64,000 nucleotides of DNA from Aminomonas paucivorans DSM 12260 (lineage in GTDB: Bacteria > Synergistota > Synergistia > Synergistales > Synergistaceae), in contig NZ_CM001022.1 of assembly GCF_000165795.1 (NCBI RefSeq), positions 2,451,812 through 2,515,811 on the forward strand, written 5' to 3'. Shown here piece after piece: positions 26,444-35,469 of this stretch. Under the pieces are notes generated by a model. That model did no database searches and was not told where the DNA came from. It saw only the letters and a list, made by a program, of their open reading frames with translations. Position 1 is the first letter of the stretch. The number at the start of each line of letters is the position of its first letter. A program made the position numbers and the translations under genes.

Positions 26444-27403
26444 CTACCTCACGGAACAGGAGGGGTGCATTCCCTCCAGCCCCAGGGGGGTCACCTTCCC
26501 CTGAGGATCCATCCGGTAGAGCCGGAACCGAATCCGCAGTCCCTCTCCCTTTCCCGTCACGTCCCGGACACCGAAACCGTCAAACACCACCCCGCCGTCC
26601 GCCAGAGGAGAAGGATGAGACGCGGAGAGGGAAGAGGGGGAGAGACGACGCCGCTCTCCCCCTGGAAGGAGGAGCCCCACCTCCGAGGCGGGTTCCGACA
26701 CCGCCCGAGCTACCGGGTGGGAAGCGTCGAGTCGGGCCCCGTCGAAGAGCCAGGCTCCGTCGGGGAGGGGACAGAGCCGCAGGGCGCTGTCCGGCGACAG
26801 GCTCCCCAACACCTCTTTGAGGGGACGCCGCTCCGTCAGCGTCCCGGAGAGATCGAACCGGTAGAGGGTCCGTAGGTCCTGGGCGTAGAGGCTCTCTCCC
26901 CGGGGATCCCAGGCGGGGGAGTAGACCCCTCCGGGCAGAGAAGGGAAGAGATGCAGCCCCGTGCCGTCCGGAGCCGCCACCCCCAGGGTCCAGTTCGACG
27001 CTTTCCGGTCCCAGTGGTTGAAGACCAGGAGCTTCCCGTCGGGGGACCACCGGGGACCGTAGCTGTTGTCCCCAGGGAGGGGGAGCACCCGCAGGGAACG
27101 GTTCTCCAGATCCAGCACCGCCACGGTCCGCCCTCCCCGGGAATCCGAGCGGGTGAAGGCCACCCGGGTTCCCTCGGGGGAGATCTCCGGATCCGCCCCC
27201 CGGGCCACCGACAGGGGCTTTCGGGCGGACAGGTCCGACAGCCAGATCCGGTCGTCCCCGGGGCGCTGGAACACCAGCCGGCCCGGCAACGCCGCCGCCG
27301 GGCCGGGACCCACCAGACAGATCCCCCAAAGCAGAAGCCCCAGGAGGCCCCCGGCGGGGAATCGGATCGGACGACGGGACAGCATCGCAGGGTTTCGGGA
27401 CAT
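26444..27403 (-). CDS. Exported TolB/PD40-like beta-propeller protein
   Basis: Secreted or periplasmic protein of 319 residues. A signal peptide with a GGLLGLLLWGICLVGPGPAAA core precedes repeats of the WD40-like PD40 type: DRIWLSDLSARKP, DPEISPEGTRVAFTRSDSRGG, SYGPRWSPDGKLLVFNHWD and YSPAWDPRGESLYAQD. These repeats form the same propeller as in TolB and DPP-IV families. No catalytic or Pal-binding features are recognisable and no tol genes are near, so it is probably a stand-alone binding protein. ATG 27403. It lies about 106 bp upstream of the P-type ATPase gene on the same strand, with no obvious functional link. Confidence 0.75.
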   Translation of the reverse strand: MSRNPAMLSRRPIRFPAGGLLGLLLWGICLVGPGPAAALPGRLVFQRPGDDRIWLSDLSARKPLSVARGADPEISPEGTRVAFTRSDSRGGRTVAVLDLENRSLRVLPLPGDNSYGPRWSPDGKLLVFNHWDRKASNWTLGVAAPDGTGLHLFPSLPGGVYSPAWDPRGESLYAQDLRTLYRFDLSGTLTERRPLKEVLGSLSPDSALRLCPLPDGAWLFDGARLDASHPVARAVSEPASEVGLLLPGGERRRLSPSSLSASHPSPLADGGVVFDGFGVRDVTGKGEGLRIRFRLYRMDPQGKVTPLGLEGMHPSCSVR

Positions 27404-27476
27404 GGCCGTTCCTCCTCGACATCAGGGTGGCGCCATTGTACCCCAACGAACCGACCCACCAGGGGGGAAACCGAGG

Positions 27477-27510
27477 GAGGAGCGGGAGGCCCAAGGCCCC
27501 CCACTCCTCC
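27477..27510 (-). terminator. Hairpin terminator of the grd operon
   Basis: A GGAGGAG..GGCC arm and a GGCC..CTCCTCC arm form a long, nearly perfect stem with a 3-nt loop about 60 bp after the grdB-type stop. On the minus strand it is followed by a short, weak T-containing run, so termination efficiency is uncertain. Confidence 0.5.
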
Positions 27511-27572
27511 GGGTGATTCGAATCCCCGATCGGGATGGAAAGCCCCGACCCAGCGTGCTTGCTTTGCTTCCC

Positions 27573-28883
27573 CTACTCCTCGAAGACCGTCTGCTCCCGG
27601 ATCTCCGTGCCCAGGGCCTTCAACGCCCGAAGGAGCAGCTCCCGTCGTGCCTTTCGGTCCCCCTCGGGCCCCTCGTCGGGACGCCCCACCGGATGGGGGA
27701 TGGCTACCCCCGGCACGATCCGGTTGGCCCCCACGGTGAGCATGATGGGCACGATGGTGGCGATCTGCACCACCGGAATCCCCGCAACCCGCTCGATCTC
27801 CCGGGTCATCGATGCGCCGCATCGAGTGCAGGTGCCTCAGGTGGCGGTGAGGATCGCCCCGTCCACCCCCGCGGCCTTGAGTTCCTCCCCGATCTCCCGG
27901 CCGAAGCGCTCCGCGTGGGCCACCGCGGTGCCCGTGCCGGTGGTGGAGTAGAACATCCCGTAGACCCCCCCGATGACCCCCTCCCGCTCCAGCTCCCGCA
28001 GGCCGTCCAGGGGCACCACCACGTTGGGGTCCCGGTTGGCCCAGGTGCGGTCGTACCCCCCGTGGACGGACTCGAAGGTCTCGGGGGTCATGCGGTCCAG
28101 GACGGAGATGTCGTAGCGCCCCCAGCTTTCCGCGGAGGAGACCCGGATGCGGTCCGGGTTCCCCTGGGGCACCACCCCCCCGGAGGTGACCAGGGCGAGG
28201 ACGGCCTTGGAGAGGTCCCTCAGGGGCGGGGCCGGGGGGATCTTCTTGAAGGTGGGCATCTCCAGCTCCGTGCGGAAGGGACGCCCCGCCAGCTTGTCCA
28301 AAAGCAGGGCCACCCCGCGCTCCGCCGCGTTCACCTCCTGGGGGAATCCCTTGCGGATCCCCCGGTGGAGGTACCCCTCCAGCCGGGCGGGGCCCAGGGG
28401 CTCCCCGCTGGCCAGCTTCCGGGCCAGGGCGGCGGTGCGGGCCAGGGTGTCCCGCATTCCCGCGGCGCTCTCCGGGGCGGGGACGATGAAGGTCCGTCGC
28501 CGGTACAGCTCCACCCCCGGGTTCTCCGGGTGCAGGGCCGTGAGGGTGGGGATCCCCAGCTCCTCCCCCACGGCGGCGCACAGGTCCCCGCAGGCCAGGC
28601 CGTAGCGTCCCGCGTTGAAGGCGGGTCCCGCCACGAACAGGTCCGGCCGCAGGTCCTTCACCAGGGCGAGGCAGGCGGCCCGGCACGCCTCGGTACGCTC
28701 CCCGTAGGCGTTGTCCCCGCAGACCACCGTGCCCACCACCTCCGCGCCCTCTCCCAACAGCTCTCCCAGCTTCGCCGCGGGCCCAACGGCCCCGGGGCGG
28801 ACCAGGGGATCCAGGCCCGCCGCTTCCTCTCCCCCCATCCCCGCGTAGAACTGGTTCAGGTAGCACACCACCCGGACGGTCAT
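27573..28883 (-). CDS. grdB: Glycine/sarcosine/betaine reductase component B, selenocysteine-containing subunit (UGA recoded)
   Basis: Substrate-activating selenoprotein of the Stickland-type reductases; it acts on glycine, sarcosine or betaine with its GrdE-type partner and passes a carboxymethyl group to selenoprotein GrdA. An in-frame TGA at 27839-27837 is read as selenocysteine. The frame continues after it with GTCTRCGAS, then MTREIERVAGIPVVQI and GANRIVPGVAIPHPVG, the conserved end of GrdB/GrdF/GrdH. Recoded length is 436 residues with Sec349, essentially the GrdB position. A hairpin 11 nt after the UGA fits a bacterial SECIS. ATG 28883 starts 13 nt after the grdE-type stop. Because no grdA lies between the two genes, a sarcosine (grdF) or betaine (grdH) version is plausible. 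Standard gene calling would split it in two. Confidence 0.95.
27809..27825 (-). promoter_or_regulatory. Candidate bacterial SECIS hairpin downstream of the Sec UGA
   Basis: Minus-strand TCGATGCGGCGCATCGA forms a perfect 7-bp stem with a GGC loop. It lies 11 nt after the UGA codon (27839-27837), putting the apical loop about 18 nt downstream, inside the distance range tolerated by SelB. The element is inside the coding sequence, as expected for bacterial SECIS. Confidence 0.65.
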
Positions 28884-28896
28884 GCCCTTCCCCTCC

Positions 28897-30180
28897 TCAA
28901 ATCCACTCGCAGCCCAGACGGCTGAAGCCCTGCTCGTTGGTGGAGCCGATGACGGACTGAAGCTCCACCTTCATGGACCCGTCGGGAGCCAGGCTCTCCG
29001 CGCTGCCCCCGGAGAGCACCGCGATGGCCTTCGGATCCCCCAGCACCCGCTCCATGGGGGGCACCCAGATCATCTCGTTCACGTTCCCCGTGGAGACGAA
29101 GGCATCCATCTCCGGGGTGGCGTCCGCCAGGCTCTGGCTGGCCCCGTCGGTCCCTGCCGCCTCGTCGGCGATCACCACCACCCGGATCCCCGCCCGCTCC
29201 AGCTCCCGGGCGTTGAGGCACAGGTCCGTGTCGGGGTTTCCGTACCCCTCCTCCGTGACCACCACCCCCTGGGCCCCCAGGGACCGGGCCAGGTTCCGGT
29301 TCATGGAGGCCGCCCGGAGCTTGCCTTCCAGCATCACGTCCTCCAGGGTGGGTACCACTCCCAGGAAGACCAGGTCCACCCCGTGGCGCCGGTACAGGGC
29401 CTGCACCACCGGGTCGTTCACGTGGTGGTAGGTGGTGTTCTTGTCGCAGGCGGAGACGCAGTTCCCCGACACCAGGGCCCCGTCCAGCACCTCATTGGGG
29501 TGCAGCAGGGTGGGGAGACTCCTCTTCAGGTCCACCCCGTATACGTAGGTGTCGTGGAGCAGCCCCTGGGTGATGGACATGCACAGGTAGAGCACCCGGG
29601 GAAGGTCCGGGTGGGCGGCGCAGGCCTCCGGGAGGGATTCCCGCTCGTAGACCCGCACCTCGTCGGGGGACGCCCCGGCGCAGCGCGAGGCCAGGTGCTC
29701 CGCCAGCTTCAGTCCCGCGAGGCGCAGGGCCGCCTCGTAGCCGTGGGGCTCCAGCCCCTCCCGGGGGACGGCGGTGAGCACCACGTTGCAGGTCCCGGAG
29801 AAGGGGGTGTAGTCCGCCCCGGGGCCGCTCATGTCGATGAACCCTTCCTGGAAGCCCACCACGGGGCCGCAGGTCACCACCGCCGCCCCCTCCAGCACCA
29901 GGGTGACCCCTTCTCCCGCGGAGCCCATGGGGGCACAGAAGCCCGGGAAGTAGCCCTTGCCCCCCTCCAGCTTGGTCCGAGGCTCCACCACGTCCTTCAC
30001 GGGGATGAGGCGCACCCTCTCCCCCGGGCAGGCCAGGTCCAGCTCCAGGGAGGCGAAGCGTTCGTCCGCCGCCGCCGCCAGAGCCTCCTCCCGACACACC
30101 TGAAGGACCCCGTCCCGGACCTCCGTGACGGGACCAAAGCGCAGCCCCTTCACCCGAACCCGCCGCTGTTCCAACCGCAT
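28897..30180 (-). CDS. grdE: Glycine/sarcosine/betaine reductase component B proprotein (GrdE/GrdG/GrdI type)
   Basis: Proprotein of 427 residues, self-cleaved to alpha and beta subunits of reductase component B. The cleavage site is visible as SGN-CVSACDKNTTY, with Cys241 expected to become the N-terminal pyruvoyl group that forms a Schiff base with the substrate amine. Length and site position match the family (cleavage near 242). ATG 30180 follows a GGGAGAGGGGGAAGGG run; a longer frame upstream lacks support. Followed by the selenoprotein subunit after 13 nt and divergent from a CdaR-type regulator 191 bp away, which probably controls it. No grdA, grdC, grdD or thioredoxin genes are visible here, so component A and C must be encoded elsewhere. 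Assignment among glycine, sarcosine and betaine types is open. Confidence 0.94.
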   Translation of the reverse strand: MRLEQRRVRVKGLRFGPVTEVRDGVLQVCREEALAAAADERFASLELDLACPGERVRLIPVKDVVEPRTKLEGGKGYFPGFCAPMGSAGEGVTLVLEGAAVVTCGPVVGFQEGFIDMSGPGADYTPFSGTCNVVLTAVPREGLEPHGYEAALRLAGLKLAEHLASRCAGASPDEVRVYERESLPEACAAHPDLPRVLYLCMSITQGLLHDTYVYGVDLKRSLPTLLHPNEVLDGALVSGNCVSACDKNTTYHHVNDPVVQALYRRHGVDLVFLGVVPTLEDVMLEGKLRAASMNRNLARSLGAQGVVVTEEGYGNPDTDLCLNARELERAGIRVVVIADEAAGTDGASQSLADATPEMDAFVSTGNVNEMIWVPPMERVLGDPKAIAVLSGGSAESLAPDGSMKVELQSVIGSTNEQGFSRLGCEWI

Positions 30181-30371
30181 GACCCTTCCCCCTCTCCCTG
30201 GCATTCCCACGAGGTCAGTCTAGGAGGACAGGGGGCGGAAGCGCATGGGGCGGCGGACCAAACCCTCGCCTCGGGGGGATGGCCCTTTTCGTGCATCTGC
30301 ATAAAAATGTGGGGAGGCAAGCGGGAAAGCCCGGGACCAGGTTTGGACGAAACCACAAGGGAGGTGGGGCC

Positions 30372-31580
30372 TTGCTGCGGGAGGTGGCCCAGGAGATCGC
30401 GGAGAGCGCCAGCGGCATCATCGGGCACGGGGTGATCCTCACGGACGAACGAGGGGTGGTGATCGGGGCCAGCGACCCCTCCCGCCTGGGACAGCGCCAC
30501 GGCCCCTCCCTGGACTGCCTGCAAAGCGGCCGTCTGGAGGTCACCGACGAGGCCCAGGCCCGGGAACGGGAGGTGCTCCCGGGGGTGACGGTGCCCGTTT
30601 CGGTGGCGGGAAGGTACGTGGGCACCCTGGCCATCTCCGGACCCCCGGGGGAGGTGGCCCGGTACGGAAGGCTGGTGCAGAGCCAGGCGGAGATCCTGCT
30701 GCGGGAGCAGGCCCTGACGGAATCGACCCTGCTTCGGGAGCAGGCCCTGCGGGACCTGGTGCGGGAGATCGGGGCCTTCGACCCCCTCCGCTCGGGGATC
30801 ACCCCCCTCCTGACCAGGGGGCGGGAGCTGGGGGTGGACCTGAGGCTGCCCCGGCGGGCCCTGGCCCTGGAGGTGCGGGGGCAGAGGCCCTGCGGGAGGG
30901 GGCCGGAGGATCGGGCCGAGGAAGGGCGGATCCTGGAGGCCCTTCGGGAGGCCTTTCCCCACCCCCAGGATCTGCGGGTGGGCCTGGGGGAGTGTCGCTT
31001 CGCCCTCCTGGTCCTGGAAGGACGGGAGGGCTCCTCGGGGGAGGATCGGGTGGAGGAACGAGCCAGGGGGCTCCTGGCAACCCTGAAGGGCCTGGGTTGG
31101 GAGGCCTTCGCGGGGATGGGGCACCCTGCGGCGGGTCCGGAGGGGCTGCCCGGCTCCTGGGAGGAGGCCCTGGAGGCCCTGGACCTGGGGCTTCGTCTGG
31201 GGCGCGGCCCGGGGCTCTACCCCCTTCGGGACTGGGCGGTGGAGTCGGCGCTTCTGTCCGCCGCCCCCTCCCGGCTGGACCGGCTGGTGCGGGACACCCT
31301 GCCGAGCCGGGCAGCCCGGGACCGGGAGGAGCTGGCCCGCACCTTCCTGGCCTGGTGCGAATCCCCCTTCGCCCCCGGGGAGGTGGCCCGCAGGCTCCAC
31401 CTGCACCGGAACACCCTGGCCTACCGGCTGGACCGGATCCGACGCCTCACGGGGCTGGACCCCCGGGACTTCCGCCAGGCCTTCCGCCTCTACCTGGCCC
31501 TCATCGCCCGGGAGCTGCGGGAGGGGACACCTCGAGAACGGGGAGAACCCGACGACCACGCCCCCGGGGCGGGACCGTGA
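30372..31580 (+). CDS. CdaR-family transcriptional regulator (diacid-recognition/PucR HTH)
   Basis: Regulator of 402 residues. The N-terminus matches the sugar-diacid recognition fold of CdaR (LREVAQEIAESASGIIGHGVILTDERGVVIGASDPSRLGQRH), a PAS-related ligand pocket. The C-terminus is the PucR-type HTH (FAPGEVARRLHLHRNTLAYRLDRIRRLTGLD). I chose TTG 30372 because GGAGG is 7 nt upstream and CdaR proteins begin at this point; an ATG at 30279 adds 31 unaligned residues. It is transcribed away from the grdE/grdB-type operon, so it is likely to activate it in response to the substrate amine or a degradation product. No operator was recognised in the 191-bp gap. Confidence 0.93.
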   Translation: MLREVAQEIAESASGIIGHGVILTDERGVVIGASDPSRLGQRHGPSLDCLQSGRLEVTDEAQAREREVLPGVTVPVSVAGRYVGTLAISGPPGEVARYGRLVQSQAEILLREQALTESTLLREQALRDLVREIGAFDPLRSGITPLLTRGRELGVDLRLPRRALALEVRGQRPCGRGPEDRAEEGRILEALREAFPHPQDLRVGLGECRFALLVLEGREGSSGEDRVEERARGLLATLKGLGWEAFAGMGHPAAGPEGLPGSWEEALEALDLGLRLGRGPGLYPLRDWAVESALLSAAPSRLDRLVRDTLPSRAARDREELARTFLAWCESPFAPGEVARRLHLHRNTLAYRLDRIRRLTGLDPRDFRQAFRLYLALIARELREGTPRERGEPDDHAPGAGP

Positions 31581-31834
31581 CGTCGACAGGGAAGCCGCCC
31601 GTTTCTTCCACAAAAGGGGCGAGGGGGAGGACATGCTCGCCCCTGAGAGGCAACCCGCCGAAGGGGTACGGGTGTCGCCCTTCCGTTCATGAAAGGTCCT
31701 CCCCCAGGGAAACCAAGGGACAGGACCTGATGGTCTCGAAATCGTAGCGCATGCAAAAGACCAAAGTCTGGGAGACCGCCGGTTCAGGTCCGTTTCCAGG
31801 GACCGGGCATCCCGCGGCGGAGGGACACGGCCTC

Positions 31835-32197
31835 CTACCCCGCCCTCGTTCCGTTGGGGACCGGTGTCTCGGGCTGAGCCAGCACCGGTCGGATCCCGTC
31901 GGCATAGCCGATGTCGAAGAGCATGCCCTCCGAGAGGACCCCCCGGATCCGCCTAGGAGGGAGATTCACCACAAACAGAGCTTGGCGCCCCTCCACTTCT
32001 TCCGGATGCTCCCGCTCCTGCCGCAGCCCCACCACGATCCGACGCCGATGATCCCCCAAGTCCACCTCCAGCACCACCAGCTTGTCCGAACGTTCCACCG
32101 GCTCCACCCGCAGGATGGTGCCTACCCGAACGTCCAGCTTCTCCAGGACCTCCGTTTCCACCTCCGGCTTCACCGGAGCGGGGGCAAAGGGATTCAT
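31835..32197 (-). CDS. Small tRNA-binding domain protein (CsaA / MetG C-terminal-like)
   Basis: Protein of 120 residues consisting of one OB-fold tRNA-binding domain: EKLDVRVGTILRVEPVERSDKLVVLEVDLGD, RIVVGLRQ, and ALFVVNLPPRRIRGVLSEGMLFDIGYADG. The same module forms the C-terminus of methionyl-tRNA synthetase and the stand-alone CsaA chaperone-like protein. ATG 32197 has AAGGAGG about 10 nt upstream. It could associate in trans with a MetG lacking this domain, or act alone as CsaA; the sequence does not decide. Convergent with the CdaR gene, with 254 bp between that hold no gene. Confidence 0.86.
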   Translation of the reverse strand: MNPFAPAPVKPEVETEVLEKLDVRVGTILRVEPVERSDKLVVLEVDLGDHRRRIVVGLRQEREHPEEVEGRQALFVVNLPPRRIRGVLSEGMLFDIGYADGIRPVLAQPETPVPNGTRAG

Positions 32198-32552
32198 GGT
32201 CTCGTCTCCTCCTTGGGAACCCGTCATCCTTGCCTACGCAACCGTCCCTCTTCCTCCCCCCTTCAAGGGTCCCCCAAGGCAGAAAGACAATCCCAGCCGT
32301 ATGGGACACCCCCGAAAGGGTACCTTCTCGGCGAGCCCGATCCTTCACGGATGCCGCCCCCGGGATCTCGGGAACCGAGGCGAAAAGGCACTGCGTCCCG
32401 TATTCCCCAAGGGTACAGGAAATAGTATAGCCCTCCGATCCGGCAGAGCACGAAGGGAGCGTCCCTGCTTCTACCCTTCCTCCCCGAAGAGGACCTTCTC
32501 CATGACGGCAAGGATGCCCCGCCGGTGGAGAGGGGCTTTCTCCTTCGGTTTC
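32198..32552. other. Gene-free stretch between tRNA-binding protein and SpoIIE-type gene
   Basis: No coding region is convincing in these 355 bp. On the minus strand a TATACT box near 32423-32428 could be a -10 element for the downstream tRNA-binding gene, but the -35 is poor. No clear terminator for the hydrogenase-sensor operon is visible. Confidence 0.4.
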
Positions 32553-33734
32553 CTAAAGGTAGCGCACGAAGGTCCTCTTGAGGTACCGGGTCTCCAGAAG
32601 GGCCGCCAGGCTTCGCACCAGCCCCCGGCGCATTTCGATCTCCACGGGCAGGGAGGGGTCCTGGTGGGCCTCGTTGATCCGGGTCCCCACCACGAACTCG
32701 ATGACGTCGCTGTCCAGGAGCAGGTCCACCAGACGGCGGGCCCCGTCCCGGGGCTCGTCCAAGACCCCTTCGGTCTCCAGAAGCCGCCGGGCCTTGGTGA
32801 GGGTGAGGATCCCCTCCGTCACCAGGTCCACCCCCTCCATGCGGGACAGGGGGGGGAGGTTCCGGGTGGAGGTGCGCAGGTCCGTCTCCAGGGGACGCCC
32901 CAGCTCCCGGGAGACGATCTCCGCGGTGGTGCCCCCGCACACCACCGTGCGCCCCTCGAAGCCCGTCAGGAGGTGAGCGAACTCCCCGTCCCGGGAGGGG
33001 TCGAAGGGAGGTCCCGTGAGCACCCGACACCTCCGGGGGGTCCGGAAGTAGAGCACCGCGCAGGTCATGTCGTCCCCCGGGCGGTGCTGGGGCTCCTTCC
33101 AGAGGGCATCCCGCAGGACGGCCCGGCTCAGGCGATGGGCGGAGACCTGGGGATCCCGGCGGACCCGGTCCAGCACGAAGGCCTTCATCCGTTCCTCCCC
33201 CCAGCCCAGGGGGAACGCCGGGCTCCCCATGCCCGCCTGGGTGATGCCGTCGGACAGGAGCACCAGACGGTCCCCGGGGCGCGTGGCCACCTCGCTCTGC
33301 CGGAGGGTGCGGGCCTTCCAGCGGGAGGAGGAGAAGGAACGCTTCCCCACCGGGACCGCCTCCCCGTCCCGGACGAGGAGCACCCCCGGGTTGTCCATCT
33401 CCATGATGCGGGTCCACCCGTGGAGCACCGCCTCCACCACCGTGAAGGTGGCGTAGCTGATCCCCCTCTGGCGGCACACGGGCAGGGCGTCCATCATCAC
33501 GTCCGCGGACCGGAGGAACTCCATCTTCCCCTCCACGAACTTGAGGGCCATGGAGGCGGTCATGGAAGAGAGCACGTTGGCCTTCACCCCGCTGCCCAGT
33601 CCGTCGGAGAGCACCACGATGATCCGCCCCTCCCCCTCCACCCGGCGGGTGAGGAAGCTGTCCCCGCAGATGCGCTGCCCCTCCTTGCAGCACTGGGCCA
33701 CGTCCACCTCCAGAAACAGGGAGTCATCCTTCAC
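32553..33734 (-). CDS. SpoIIE/PP2C-family serine phosphatase
   Basis: Cytoplasmic protein phosphatase of 393 residues. The PPM core has CKEGQRICGDSF, VLSDGLGSGVKANVLSSMTASMALKF, RQRGISYATFTVVE, RPGDRLVLLSDGITQAG and HRPGDDMTCAVLYF, with the Mg2+-binding aspartates in GDS, SDG and GDD. About 140 further residues of unknown fold end in ETRYLKRTFVRYL. GTG 33734 overlaps the stop of the hydrogenase-sensor gene as GTGA, so output coupling is direct. The family often dephosphorylates anti-anti-sigma factors. Pairing with a hydrogenase-like sensor is known for sensory [FeFe]-hydrogenases, making this the probable signal output. Confidence 0.92.
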   Translation of the reverse strand: MKDDSLFLEVDVAQCCKEGQRICGDSFLTRRVEGEGRIIVVLSDGLGSGVKANVLSSMTASMALKFVEGKMEFLRSADVMMDALPVCRQRGISYATFTVVEAVLHGWTRIMEMDNPGVLLVRDGEAVPVGKRSFSSSRWKARTLRQSEVATRPGDRLVLLSDGITQAGMGSPAFPLGWGEERMKAFVLDRVRRDPQVSAHRLSRAVLRDALWKEPQHRPGDDMTCAVLYFRTPRRCRVLTGPPFDPSRDGEFAHLLTGFEGRTVVCGGTTAEIVSRELGRPLETDLRTSTRNLPPLSRMEGVDLVTEGILTLTKARRLLETEGVLDEPRDGARRLVDLLLDSDVIEFVVGTRINEAHQDPSLPVEIEMRRGLVRSLAALLETRYLKRTFVRYL

Positions 33735-35461
33735 GGCCGGTCCGCTCCCCCTTCCCGGGTCCGGGGGTCCGCGTAGCCCTCGGCGATGGACCGAAGGAGC
33801 ATCTCCGTCTCCGCCATGTGCTCCCCCAGGCGGCAGGCGATCTCCTGCACCGTGGAGAGGTTCCGGCGGATGACCTCCTCCGCCCGTTGGGCGATCTGCT
33901 CCCGCTTGATCTCCCGGTGGGTCACGTCCATCACCACCCCCCCCACGGTCTGCCCCGGATCGATGGGGAAGAGGGTGAGGTCGAAGAGCTGGTCCTTGTG
34001 GCGCAGCAGGTCCAGGTGCAGGTCCTCCCCCGTCTCCAAGGTGGCCCGAAAGAGGTCCGGGAAGGGGACGATCCGGTCCAGACGGGCCCCTTTGAGCCCC
34101 TCGCAGGCCCGGTAGGCCAGCAGGGCGTCCTCCCCGAAGAGGACGGCGAAGTGCTCGTTGCACTCCACGATGTTCAGGTCCCGGTCCACGATCACCACCC
34201 CCGAGGGCATGCACCGCAGCAGGGCGTTGGCCTTCCTCTGGGCCTGGTTGCGCATGTGGGATACGCACATGCTGGGCTCCGCCCTCCCCAGGACCAGGGC
34301 CCGGGCGAAGGCCCGGCAGGTGTCGTAGCCGCAGCCCCCGCAGTTCAGCTCGTCCTCCCGGCTCACCTTGCCCACCTGCCGGAGGGCGAGGCGGATCGCG
34401 TCCTCCCCCGGCTCCTCCACGTCCTCGGGACAGGACACGTAGGCCTGATGGAGTTCCAGTGTGGGGAGGCGGCGGATGGGCGCCTCGGGCACCTGGGCGT
34501 GCCCCTCCACCTGAGCCCGGCGCCAGAGCACCGGCGTGGTGGCCCGAGACCCCGGGCCGTTGACGCACCCCCCGGGACAGGCGAGACACTCCAGGAAACA
34601 GGGAACGTCCAGGGAGCCCGGGTCCAGCCCCTGCAGGGAGATGCGCAGGGCCTCCAGCCCCGAGACGGTGGCGAACCGAACCCGCTCCAGCCCCCCCTGG
34701 GCCCGGAGGGTCTCCGTCATACCTCCCTCCACGGGGTACAGGGCTCCCTCCTCCGCCTCCCGCAACAGGAACCGCCCCGTGGGGGGCAGGCTCCAGGGGT
34801 CCAGCCCCCGCTCCTCCAGCCACCGGTAGAGATCGTCGAAGGTCAGGGAGGCCTCCACTTCCCGAGGCCACCGATCCGCCTCCCGCTTCTTCGCCACGCA
34901 GGGCCCCACAAACACCACCGCCGTCTCCGCCCCCAAGGCCTCCCGAAGCAGACCGGCGTGGGCCCGCAGGGGAGAGGGCAGGGGCGTCAGGGAGCCCACC
35001 AGGTCGGGCAGGTACTTCTCCACGTACTCCACCGAGGCGGGACAGGCGGTGGAGAGGTACAGCCCCGGAGGGACGTCCTGGAGAAGCCGGGCGGTGGAAG
35101 CGCTCACCTCCTGGGCCCCCAGGGCGGTCTCCCCCACCCCGGCGAACCCCAGGGCCTCCAGGGCCGCCACCAGGGACCCCGCGGGAAGGTCCGGGAACTC
35201 CCCCACCCAGGAGGGGGCCAGGGAAACCACGACGGTGCGCCCCGAGGCCAACAGCTCCTCCACCCGGGAGCGATCGTCCCGGATGCACTTGGCCTTGGCC
35301 GGGCAGACCTCCACGCAGAGGCCGCAGGAGACGCACAGCTCCGGCAGCACCCGGGCGTGCCCCTCCTCCAGGCGGATGGCCTTCACGGGACACTGGCGCA
35401 GGCACTTGAAACAGTCGTGGCAGTTGTTCGTTTGGGTGTAGACGGGAAAGACCCGATCCAT
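33731..35461 (-). CDS. Sensory [FeFe]-hydrogenase-like protein with ferredoxin, FeS and PAS domains (HydS type)
   Basis: Soluble sensor of 576 residues. Two [4Fe-4S] ferredoxin motifs (C14, C17, C20, C24 and C43, C46, C49, C53) precede an H-cluster domain. L1 reads STACPASVEY, L2 GPCVAKKREAD and L3 ECLACPGGCVNGPG, keeping all four cluster cysteines but replacing the proton-relay cysteine of catalytic enzymes with Ala. Next come a small FeS domain (NCGGCGYDTCRAFA) and a PAS domain (ALLRCMPSGVVIVDRDLNIVECNEHFAVLFG), then a helical tail. This is the group C (sensory) layout; bulk H2 turnover is unlikely. ATG 35461 starts 8 nt after the small [2Fe-2S] gene, and the stop overlaps the SpoIIE gene. 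H2 or redox sensing is inferred from the family. Confidence 0.93.
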   Translation of the reverse strand: MDRVFPVYTQTNNCHDCFKCLRQCPVKAIRLEEGHARVLPELCVSCGLCVEVCPAKAKCIRDDRSRVEELLASGRTVVVSLAPSWVGEFPDLPAGSLVAALEALGFAGVGETALGAQEVSASTARLLQDVPPGLYLSTACPASVEYVEKYLPDLVGSLTPLPSPLRAHAGLLREALGAETAVVFVGPCVAKKREADRWPREVEASLTFDDLYRWLEERGLDPWSLPPTGRFLLREAEEGALYPVEGGMTETLRAQGGLERVRFATVSGLEALRISLQGLDPGSLDVPCFLECLACPGGCVNGPGSRATTPVLWRRAQVEGHAQVPEAPIRRLPTLELHQAYVSCPEDVEEPGEDAIRLALRQVGKVSREDELNCGGCGYDTCRAFARALVLGRAEPSMCVSHMRNQAQRKANALLRCMPSGVVIVDRDLNIVECNEHFAVLFGEDALLAYRACEGLKGARLDRIVPFPDLFRATLETGEDLHLDLLRHKDQLFDLTLFPIDPGQTVGGVVMDVTHREIKREQIAQRAEEVIRRNLSTVQEIACRLGEHMAETEMLLRSIAEGYADPRTREGGADRP

Positions 35462-35469
35462 GGGATCGC

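Noticed and set aside
27510-27560. tRNA-like GATTCGAATC segment after the grdB-type gene, considered because tRNA-Sec might be near
   Set aside because: It is a 10-bp palindrome, not a T-arm; flanking bases do not pair into a tRNA, and the adjacent strong hairpin is better read as a terminator.
23661-31752. Shared CTACGATTTCG motif at about 23664-23674 and 31738-31748
   Set aside because: Only two copies were noticed, one without a suitably oriented gene; one is probably just a -10 element.
32440-32552. Terminator for the hydrogenase-sensor operon
   Set aside because: Only short interrupted GC stems without T-runs were found, so I do not call one.
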